A stretch of 58,637 nucleotides of DNA from Clostridia bacterium. GTDB taxonomy: Bacteria > Bacillota > Clostridia > Christensenellales > Aristaeellaceae. The DNA lies in the NCBI GenBank assembly GCA_017524725.1, contig JAFXUZ010000071.1, forward strand, positions 1-58,637, written 5' to 3'. The translations under genes and the position numbers were made by a program. Numbering within the stretch: the first letter of the stretch is position 1; each line of letters begins with the position of its first letter. Under the pieces are notes generated by a model. The model was not told where the DNA came from and searched no databases. It was given only the letters and a program-made list of their open reading frames with translations. Below, piece after piece: positions 34,818 through 41,831 of this stretch.

Positions 34818-36455
34818 TTACTTTCCGGCCTTGGCGGAAACGCTGGACTTGGTGTCGCCAGCGACGCTGACCAGGCAGGGAACGAACCAGCGCATAAGCC
34901 CGACGACACTGACCAGGCTGGCGATCATGCCGCAGCACAGGATGTTGCCGACAGGCCTCGTCACCTTCAGGATCATCAGCAGCAGGCTGGCCGCCAGCCA
35001 GATGCCGTGGACGATCAGCACATGCTTGAGGCTGGAGGAGAAGCCGGCGCGCACCGCGGGCCTGGCGTCACGGCCCTGGGCAATGGCGTCGTCCATGCCC
35101 TTGAGCTGGTATACGGCCGCGTACGCCGCCGCGCACAGGCACAGGATCACGGCGATCCAGTTGATCACGGTCATCACGGGCAGAGCCACGGTGGCGATCA
35201 GGAAGAACATGAAGACCATGAACAGCCACAGCGCCCAGGCGCCGCCGATGCCGGCCATATGGTTCCTGACGATCATATACACGGCGGCCAGCAGGAACAG
35301 CACCCACATCACGATCAGGATCACATTCAGAGTGCCGCCGGGGGCCGGGGTCTCGTAGGAGCCGGCGCGGGCGTTCGTCACGGGCAGGGGGGAGCTGACG
35401 AACAGCGCGCCGAAATAATGGGCCTGGCTTTCGGTGTTGGCACCCATGTACAGGCGGCCGTCCACATAAGCGTTCTGCAGGTAATTTACAAGCGTGCCGT
35501 CCACATAAATGGATGCGCTGGCAGTATTGTCAAACAGCTTGCGGGCTTCGCCCGTCAGGTTGATGGCCGCGTAATAGTTGCCCTCGCCATAGGCGTTCTG
35601 ACGGTATTCGATCTTGTAGGAGGTAAAGGCATCGTTGCCGGCGATCACCTTTTCGTCCGCGTCCTTCACCTCGACCAGGCCGCGGGCGGTGGCCAGCTGC
35701 ATCAGCATGGCGCCGATGTCCTCGGAAGCGTTGATATTCACATAATTGGGAACGGTCACGCGCACGTTGCCGTTCACCATGGTCACGTTCGCTTCGTAAC
35801 CGGTCATGTTGATCCTGGAGCGGATAACGGCGGCCGCCTTCTCCACATCGGTGGGAGCGGCGGTGGGAACGGGCGTGGGCTCCGCGGTGGGTTCCGCCGT
35901 GGGAGCGGCTTCCTCTATGGGAGCGGCTTCCTCGCCGGCGGCGGCAGCAGCTTCCTCAACGGCGGCAGCAACTTCCTCGCTGGCGGCGGCGGCAGCTTCC
36001 TCAACGGCAGCGGCGGCTTCTTCGGCGGGAGCGGCTTCCTCACCGGAGGCGCCTTCCTCGACGGCCGCGTTGCCGCTTCCGGCTTCGGGGGCCGTGGTGG
36101 CTTCGGGAGCGGCGGCTTCCTCTTCGGGAGCGGCTTCAGGCTCCGCGGTGGGTTCGGGCGTCGCGGTGGGGACCGCGGTGGGCTCCGGAGAGTTTACAAA
36201 GGCATTATCGCTGTACTGACCGCCGCCCAGGCTGACATCCAGGGTCAACGCAGCGCTGCGGGCGTTGTCGTTGTTGAAGCTTCCCGCCGTCAGGGGCAGC
36301 CAGGCGCGCAGGACGTTGACGCCCGCGCCGTCCTTTTTGAGGCCAGTGATGGCGATCCAGGAAACACAGATCGTCAGGGCCAGCATAACGGCCAATACGA
36401 TCAGTCCCTTGTTCCGGGAAGTCATCGGCTTGCGGTTCTTTTTCTTGTCGGCCAT
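34818..36455 (-). CDS. divergent SecD-like translocase protein with an Ala/Glu/Pro-rich insert
   Basis: A 545-residue membrane protein. After TM1 (about 17-37) comes LTLDVSLGGG, where SecD has LGLDLxGG. A low-complexity Ala/Glu/Pro insert fills about 88-203. The P1-like domain (about 204-360) has LTGEARKLFDN, IYVDGTLVNY and ESQAHYFGALFVSSPLP, matching SecD segments. Five more helices follow; ARPAVRAGFSSSLKHVLIV and NILCCGMIASLVSVVGL align with the SecD C-terminus. The conserved Asp of GMAVDAN is replaced (CAAAYAA) and no SecF follows. SecD normally pulls exported proteins using the proton gradient. Position before recJ supports descent from secD. Own promoter and terminator. Start at 36455 by ribosome-binding site. 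Confidence 0.78.
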   Translation of the reverse strand: MADKKKNRKPMTSRNKGLIVLAVMLALTICVSWIAITGLKKDGAGVNVLRAWLPLTAGSFNNDNARSAALTLDVSLGGGQYSDNAFVNSPEPTAVPTATPEPTAEPEAAPEEEAAAPEATTAPEAGSGNAAVEEGASGEEAAPAEEAAAAVEEAAAAASEEVAAAVEEAAAAAGEEAAPIEEAAPTAEPTAEPTPVPTAAPTDVEKAAAVIRSRINMTGYEANVTMVNGNVRVTVPNYVNINASEDIGAMLMQLATARGLVEVKDADEKVIAGNDAFTSYKIEYRQNAYGEGNYYAAINLTGEARKLFDNTASASIYVDGTLVNYLQNAYVDGRLYMGANTESQAHYFGALFVSSPLPVTNARAGSYETPAPGGTLNVILIVMWVLFLLAAVYMIVRNHMAGIGGAWALWLFMVFMFFLIATVALPVMTVINWIAVILCLCAAAYAAVYQLKGMDDAIAQGRDARPAVRAGFSSSLKHVLIVHGIWLAASLLLMILKVTRPVGNILCCGMIASLVSVVGLMRWFVPCLVSVAGDTKSSVSAKAGK

Positions 36456-36515
36456 AAGATAATCTCTTCCTCTCATGGCAGGGGAACACCCCCGCCTAGT
36501 AATTGCATACGCATC

Positions 36516-36544
36516 ATTATACTATCCGTCTTTGTTTCCGTCAA
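36516..36544 (-). promoter_or_regulatory. promoter of the SecD-like gene
   Basis: Minus strand: TTGACG (36544-36539), a 17-bp spacer and perfect TATAAT (36521-36516), about 60 bp before the start codon. Confidence 0.75.
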
Positions 36545-36587
36545 GATTTTTTCCCCCCGCTTTTCGGCCGGCCTGCCTCCAGGGGGC

Positions 36588-36632
36588 TTTTTTTGCGCTT
36601 TTTTTTGCGCTTTTTTTCAGCCTTTTTCAGGC
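36588..36632. repeat. short T-rich tandem repeat
   Basis: Three near-copies of a TTTTTTTGCGC unit in tandem, followed by TTTTTTTCAGCC and TTTTTCAGGC. It lies between the hydrolase gene and the SecD-like promoter. The homopolymer runs could vary in length. Confidence 0.5.
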
Positions 36633-36667
36633 ATTTTCGGCTTTGTCCCCGTCCGCTGACCCGCATC

Positions 36668-38266
36668 TCACCTGCGGAGCACGTCGCCCAGCAGGATGCG
36701 GACAAGGCGCGCAAGCCCGTCAAGCACCATGATCGCCCCAAGGGTATACACGTATGCCCCCGCCTCGGCGTGGGACACCGTCAGGAAAGCCGCGCCGAAA
36801 TAAAACAGGACAATGGCCTCGGGCAGGCGGATCCAGCGGTAGAAGCCCTGCTTTTTCCTGCCGGTAAATATCCCGAAGCAGTGGAAGCCCATCACCCACA
36901 GGCACGCGCTCACCCCGATGGATCCCAGGAGGAAGGCCGCGTTCTCCTTGAACAGCATGCACAGCACCAGGGCCGTCACAAACAGGCTCAGGGCCACGTA
37001 CGGGCTCTGTTCCTTCAGCACCGCACGCTTTTTTATCAGGCGGCGGGCCGTCAGGATATCCTGCCCGACGGCCAGGACCGTCAGGAAAATGCCGGCGGAG
37101 GTCTCCAGCAGCCGCTCGTTGACCAGGGTAAACACAGCGCCCAGGAGGATCAGCCCAAAACACTGCAGGATGCTTTCCCTGACGCGCAAAAGGCGCCTCA
37201 GCTTTTTCCCCAGGCGCTCCTCAAAGCGCGCCAGGCTCTCCTTCAGCGGAAAACGGCCAAGAGCTTTTTTTCCCTCCCGCTTGCGGAGCATGCCGATCAC
37301 GATGCTCTCATATCCCAGGAGGCCTTCGGACGAAACGTCGCGCAGCGTTTTTTTGCCGCCCTTCCCCAGCTGGTCGAACAGCGAGTCCACAAATTCCTCC
37401 CTGGCCTGCCGGTCCACCCCGTCAAGCCATTTTCCCGTCGCCTCACCGATCATAAGCGATACCGGATCCTGCTCCGGCGCCTCCAGGAGGCTTCCGTGGT
37501 CCACGCCCCAGGAAGCCATGTCGTGCTGCATCAGTCCCCGATAATCCGACCGGACCACGATCTCACGGGGAACGCGGGGGGCGAACAGTCCCCCCACCAC
37601 GTCGTATTCCGGAATGATCCTTACCAGCCGGTCCCATGCCGCGTCCGGGTCCACCCCGGTCCCTTCCAGCGCTTCGGGGCAAAGGCCGGGGCTGTCCAGA
37701 AGGTACACCCTTTCCACCAGCGCGCGCTTATCCTCCCCGATGGCGCAGGCAGCATAAAGGGCCAGGTTGCCGCCCTTGGAATGCCCGCCCATATACCATT
37801 TCCCGCCGTCGATCCACTCCCGGGCATATTCCGCGGCCCGCACCTGCGAGGGCATCACGGTAAAGGACATGATGAAATCCTCCCGCCATCCCACCAGGCT
37901 CTGGTCCGTTCCCCGGAAGGCGATAAAGGACCAGTAAGGTGAGCGGAACACCGTCGCGCTGAACTGGATGCCTTTTTCGTCGTCCCTTTCGTCCACAAGA
38001 TCCGAGATCGTCAGGTCCCCGAACCGGCGGCCGGCGGCGATCATGCGCACCCGGGAGGAAAACAGGGGATCGTCCGAGGCGATCAGGCAGTGGATATCCC
38101 TTTCCTCCATGGCCGCCACCGCGTCCCTCAGGGTGATTCCTCTCCCCGGCAGGGGCGCCAGGTCCGCATAGGTCAGGTAGCACAGGATCATCGCGTCCAG
38201 GTCGCTGATATCGCTTCCGAAGGGCACGTTTTCCATCCATCTCGCGTAATCCGTCAGGTGATCCAT
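36668..38266 (-). CDS. Mbeg1-like (DUF2974) alpha/beta hydrolase with membrane domain
   Basis: A 532-residue protein. Residues 1 to about 290 resemble the DUF2974/Mbeg1-like lipase-type hydrolases: AFRGTDQSLVGWREDF is the lipase-3-like block, and GGHSKGGNLALYAA gives the nucleophile Ser163, followed by DSPGLCP and PEYDVVGGLF with the likely acid. The remaining 240 residues carry a basic amphipathic stretch and about six membrane helices. Family function is not established; a membrane lipid or peptidoglycan-related substrate is possible. GGAG precedes the ATG. It follows queA by 37 bp on the same strand. Confidence 0.82.
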   Translation of the reverse strand: MDHLTDYARWMENVPFGSDISDLDAMILCYLTYADLAPLPGRGITLRDAVAAMEERDIHCLIASDDPLFSSRVRMIAAGRRFGDLTISDLVDERDDEKGIQFSATVFRSPYWSFIAFRGTDQSLVGWREDFIMSFTVMPSQVRAAEYAREWIDGGKWYMGGHSKGGNLALYAACAIGEDKRALVERVYLLDSPGLCPEALEGTGVDPDAAWDRLVRIIPEYDVVGGLFAPRVPREIVVRSDYRGLMQHDMASWGVDHGSLLEAPEQDPVSLMIGEATGKWLDGVDRQAREEFVDSLFDQLGKGGKKTLRDVSSEGLLGYESIVIGMLRKREGKKALGRFPLKESLARFEERLGKKLRRLLRVRESILQCFGLILLGAVFTLVNERLLETSAGIFLTVLAVGQDILTARRLIKKRAVLKEQSPYVALSLFVTALVLCMLFKENAAFLLGSIGVSACLWVMGFHCFGIFTGRKKQGFYRWIRLPEAIVLFYFGAAFLTVSHAEAGAYVYTLGAIMVLDGLARLVRILLGDVLRR

Positions 38267-38303
38267 TTTTATCTCCGTTTTTCCGTTTGCGGCCCGGTCC
38301 GTT

Positions 38304-39350
<1,047 letters not shown>

Positions 39351-39395
39351 GTTTTCCTTCCATAAATATATTGGGACAGGGCTGAAAAAAACCTA

Positions 39396-39419
39396 AAAAC
39401 AGCCGCCCGTACGGGCGGC
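39396..39419 (-). terminator. mscL terminator
   Basis: GCCGCCCG (39402-39409), TA, CGGGCGGC (39412-39419) is a perfect palindrome. On the minus strand it is followed by TGTTTTTAGG. It lies 20 bp after the mscL stop. Confidence 0.8.
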
Positions 39420-39439
39420 CGAAGATCCGGAAGAACGTT

Positions 39440-39838
39440 TTACTTTCCTTCGATCACGCTGGTGCAGTGGGGGCAGCGGGTCGCCTTGATGTCGATCTCG
39501 CTCAGGCAGTAGGGGCACTTCTTGGTGGTGGGGGCGGCAGGCGCTTCGGGCTTCTTGCCAACTTTCTTGGCGGCGTTCATCGCCTTGATGATGGCAAACA
39601 GCACCAGCGCGGTGAGCAGGAACTCGACCACCACAGCCAGGAAGCTGATCAGAGATCCGGCAATGCCGGTCCCGCCGTTTTCCAGCTTGGGCAGCGCTTC
39701 CAGGATGGGGTTCAGGAAGATCTCGATCAGGGCGGTGACGACCTTGCCAAAGGCTGCGCCGATGACCACGCCGACAGCCATGTCGACTACATTGCCGCGC
39801 ATCGCGAACTCTTTGAATTCCTTGAGCAGCTTCTTCAC
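39440..39838 (-). CDS. mscL: large-conductance mechanosensitive channel MscL with zinc-ribbon tail
   Basis: A 132-residue channel that opens under membrane tension to release solutes during hypo-osmotic shock. The N-terminal KEFKEFAMRGNVVDMAVGVVIGAAFG contains TM1, and TM2 spans about residues 63-88 (two parts: ISFLAVVVEFLLTALVLF). The usual cytoplasmic helix is replaced by a Lys/Pro/Ala linker and a zinc-ribbon: CPYC (Cys108, Cys111) and CPHC (Cys122, Cys125). The start codon is GTG at 39838, nine bases after AAGGAG. Monocistronic, with its own promoter and terminator. It diverges from nth. Confidence 0.95.
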   Translation of the reverse strand: MKKLLKEFKEFAMRGNVVDMAVGVVIGAAFGKVVTALIEIFLNPILEALPKLENGGTGIAGSLISFLAVVVEFLLTALVLFAIIKAMNAAKKVGKKPEAPAAPTTKKCPYCLSEIDIKATRCPHCTSVIEGK

Positions 39839-39877
39839 AACAGATCACTCCTTTTCTTCTATCGGTTCGCTGCTATG

Positions 39878-39906
39878 ATTATAGCACTCGCAAGGCGATT
39901 GTACAA
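39878..39906 (-). promoter_or_regulatory. mscL promoter
   Basis: Minus strand: TTGTAC (39906-39901), a 17-bp spacer and perfect TATAAT (39883-39878), about 40 bp before the GTG start. Confidence 0.6.
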
Positions 39907-39966
39907 TTATTTTTTTACATTTCGCGGCATGTTTCCCCTGCAGGGATTTTTCGCCTTTCCCCGGCC

Positions 39967-39996
39967 TTGACAATCCCGGCGCGCAAAACCTACAAT
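39967..39996 (+). promoter_or_regulatory. nth promoter
   Basis: Perfect TTGACA (39967-39972), an 18-bp spacer and TACAAT (39991-39996), about 65 bp before the ATG at 40063. Confidence 0.65.
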
Positions 39997-40062
39997 AACA
40001 CAGGTCCCCGCTCCATATCCCCCTGACACATTGCGCGTCTTAAGCGCGGAAAGGGCTTTGCC

Positions 40063-40722
40063 ATGACCGAAACAGACCGGAAAGAAAAAAACCGCCTGAT
40101 CCTTGAGGAGCTCCGCCGCCTCTATCCGGATGCCGGCCCCGCCCTGAACTTTTCCAATCCCTATGAGACCCTGGTCGCCACCATCCTCTCGGCCCAGTGC
40201 ACCGACCAAAGGGTCAATATGGTCACTCCCCGGGTGTTCCGGGATTTTCCCACCCCCGCGGCCATGGCGGAGACCTCCCCCGAGGTCCTCTACCCCTACG
40301 TCCGCTCCTGCGGCTTCAAAAGCAAGGCCGTCAACATCGTCAACGCCTGCAGGAAGATCGTATCCGATTTCGGGGGACAGGTCCCGGACACCATGGAGGC
40401 CCTCACCTCCCTCCCCGGCGTCGGCCGCAAGACCGCCAACGTGGTCCTGGCCTTCGCCTTCGGCAAAAACGCCATTCCCGTGGACACCCACGTTTTCCGC
40501 ACCGCCAACCGCCTGGGCCTGGCGGAGGCCGACACCCCCGAAAAGGTGGAAAAGCAGCTGCAGCAGGCCATCCCCGAGGAGGACTGGAGCAAGGCGCACC
40601 ACTGGCTCATCTGGCACGGCCGACGGGTGTGCCACAGCCAGCGGCCCGACTGCGAAAACTGCACCCTCCGCTCCCTCTGCCGCCTGTACGGCGGCGATAT
40701 GAGCGCCGACAGGAAGGCGTAG
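40063..40722 (+). CDS. nth: endonuclease III (DNA glycosylase/AP lyase)
   Basis: A 219-residue base-excision repair enzyme removing oxidised pyrimidines. The helix-hairpin-helix SLPGVGRKTANVVL carries the catalytic Lys, and VDTHVFRTANRLGL the catalytic Asp. The C-terminal [4Fe-4S] loop has four cysteines spaced C-x6-C-x2-C-x5-C (CHSQRPDCENCTLRSLC). Length is normal. GGAAAGGG precedes the ATG. It is a single gene: its own promoter lies upstream and a long perfect hairpin follows 25 bp after the stop. Confidence 0.97.
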   Translation: MTETDRKEKNRLILEELRRLYPDAGPALNFSNPYETLVATILSAQCTDQRVNMVTPRVFRDFPTPAAMAETSPEVLYPYVRSCGFKSKAVNIVNACRKIVSDFGGQVPDTMEALTSLPGVGRKTANVVLAFAFGKNAIPVDTHVFRTANRLGLAEADTPEKVEKQLQQAIPEEDWSKAHHWLIWHGRRVCHSQRPDCENCTLRSLCRLYGGDMSADRKA

Positions 40723-40746
40723 TGAACGGGAGAACGGAACGAAGCA

Positions 40747-40790
40747 GGGGGGAGAAGGGGGCTTTTTGAAAAAAGCCCCCTTCTCCCCCC
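40747..40790. terminator. 21-bp perfect hairpin after nth
   Basis: GGGGGGAGAAGGGGGCTTTTT (40747-40767) and its exact complement (40770-40790) are separated by GA. This is a very stable stem and a likely terminator for nth. Its right arm is also the left part of the direct repeat copy at 40766-40823. Confidence 0.7.
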
Positions 40791-40823
40791 TGAACCCCCC
40801 TCATCCCGCAAAAACTTTTGATC
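40766..40823. repeat. 58-bp direct repeat, copy 1
   Basis: Begins TTGAAAAAAGCCCCCTTCTC, then C-run, TGAA, C-run, TCATCCCGCAAAAAC, and ends TTTTGATC. It is nearly identical to the copy at 41651-41712, in the same orientation, differing only by short C-run and A-run lengths and a few bases. The pair encloses the DUF2442-HTH cassette. Confidence 0.85.
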
Positions 40824-40923
40824 GGTGGGCGGTGAAACTGTTCTCTATTGACAATGTAAGGCGCAAGATGGTGACCGACGGCAGAATTACGAAAAGAAAA
40901 CCTTAGATTCAGGTACAATAATT

Positions 40924-40943
40924 TCCGGGACAAATCTCCCGGA
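40924..40943 (-). terminator. hairpin after the DUF2442-HTH gene
   Basis: TCCGGGA (40924-40930) pairs with TCCCGGA (40937-40943) across a 6-nt loop. On the minus strand AATTATT follows, a modest U-rich tail, 25 bp after the stop. Confidence 0.55.
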
Positions 40944-40968
40944 GTTTGGTGTCGTTTGTCAATGACTT

Positions 40969-41454
40969 CTATGCGCTGTGCGTGTTTGTCACCGTATCGG
41001 TCACAAACCGGATCAGCAGCTTTGCATCCAAGGCATTTGCGATCCTTTCCAAGGTGGAAACAGACGGATTGGCAACACCGCGTTCTATTCTGGATATGTC
41101 CCCCTGATCGATGCCTGTCATGGCCGCAAGCTGTTTCTGGCTCAGTCCTTTCGCGGCACGCGCTGCCGCCACCGCGGACGCGGCCGCCTGATGTTCCGCG
41201 GGCTGTTCCTCGCGTACGGTGGCGCCGTCCTGCCAGATGGTTTCGGTTTCGATATCCAGGTCATCGTTCCACACGATGCCGTAAGCACCCATGAGCCTGC
41301 CGGAAAGGAACAGCGTCCTGTCTTCCAGCGCTTTCAGCTGCGGATATTTTTCGAAAAGTGACGCCATGTCGTAGCGCTTCACTTTCCCGTTCTGAAAGAT
41401 GACCTCCATGGCCGTTCCTTCCAGAAATCGCAGATCTGTTGCCTTATGAAACAT
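40969..41454 (-). CDS. DUF2442 / XRE helix-turn-helix fusion, antitoxin-like regulator
   Basis: A 161-residue protein. Residues 1 to about 80 are a DUF2442 domain (MEVIFQNGKVKRYDMASL, then LMGAYGIVWNDDLDIETETI). Residues about 95-150 are an XRE-type helix-turn-helix (ARAAKGLSQKQLAAMTGI, then SRIERGVANPSVSTLERIA). DUF2442 proteins are often encoded next to DUF4160 proteins in antitoxin-like pairs, and HTH fusions usually repress their own promoter. GGAGG lies seven bases before the ATG. Upstream is a truncated partner and a promoter with a palindromic operator. G+C is visibly lower than in neighbouring genes, and the cassette is flanked by direct repeats. Confidence 0.8.
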   Translation of the reverse strand: MFHKATDLRFLEGTAMEVIFQNGKVKRYDMASLFEKYPQLKALEDRTLFLSGRLMGAYGIVWNDDLDIETETIWQDGATVREEQPAEHQAAASAVAAARAAKGLSQKQLAAMTGIDQGDISRIERGVANPSVSTLERIANALDAKLLIRFVTDTVTNTHSA

Positions 41455-41487
41455 GCTGTCACCTCCTTCTCCTTATAGATGACTTTA

Positions 41488-41559
41488 TCAGGTAAGAGGC
41501 GGCAGCTTTATGTACTGCTCGGTCTCCCACATGCGGTTCAGTTCTGTTTGGTATTTGAG
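41488..41559 (-). pseudogene. truncated C-terminal remnant of a DUF4160-like partner gene
   Basis: Minus strand, directly upstream of the DUF2442-HTH gene: a short frame ends KYQTELNRMWETEQYIKLPP plus LT and a stop. It resembles the C-terminal helix and tail of DUF4160 proteins, the usual partners of DUF2442. Nothing of the rest of that domain is present; the promoter -10 lies immediately upstream, so the remnant is now leader RNA. The match is short and made from memory, so it is tentative. Confidence 0.45.
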
Positions 41560-41560
41560 A

Positions 41561-41589
41561 ATTATATGTGATATATCACATAACGTCAA
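41561..41589 (-). promoter_or_regulatory. promoter with 18-bp palindromic operator, DUF2442-HTH cassette
   Basis: Minus strand: TTGACG (41589-41584), a 17-bp spacer and perfect TATAAT (41566-41561). The spacer is filled by the perfect palindrome TATGTGATATATCACATA (41565-41582). A dimeric HTH protein bound here would sit between -35 and -10, as expected for autoregulation by the downstream XRE-type gene. Confidence 0.75.
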
Positions 41590-41650
41590 GAAACTAAGCA
41601 AAAAAACCATGACAGAATAGCATCCGGATGGATGAACTTGTATCCTATAT

Positions 41651-41712
41651 TTGAAAAAAGCCCCCTTCTCCCCCCCCTGAATCCCCCTCATCCCGCAAAA
41701 AACTCTTTGATC
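41651..41712. repeat. 58-bp direct repeat, copy 2
   Basis: Same orientation and nearly the same sequence as 40766-40823, but without the inverted left arm that makes the long hairpin there. The two copies are 885 bp apart. Confidence 0.85.
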
Positions 41713-41831
41713 TTTGTCGGATCGGCGGGGATCATCCGGGGGTGTACAAAAGAGAAAAATGTGTCAAATAGAACCGTCGGCCGCCCCCCCAAATACCGGG
41801 GGGCGGCCCTTTTGCGTGCCGGTCTTTCGTT
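41713..41831. terminator. intergenic stretch with an 11-bp GC hairpin behind the LRR gene
   Basis: GGCCGCCCCCC (41779-41789) pairs with GGGGGGCGGCC (41798-41808) across an 8-nt loop. On the plus strand CTTTT follows; on the minus strand, where the LRR gene ends at 41832, there is no U-run. It probably marks the end of the LRR transcript, but the polarity is not ideal. Nothing else recognisable lies in this stretch. Confidence 0.5.
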
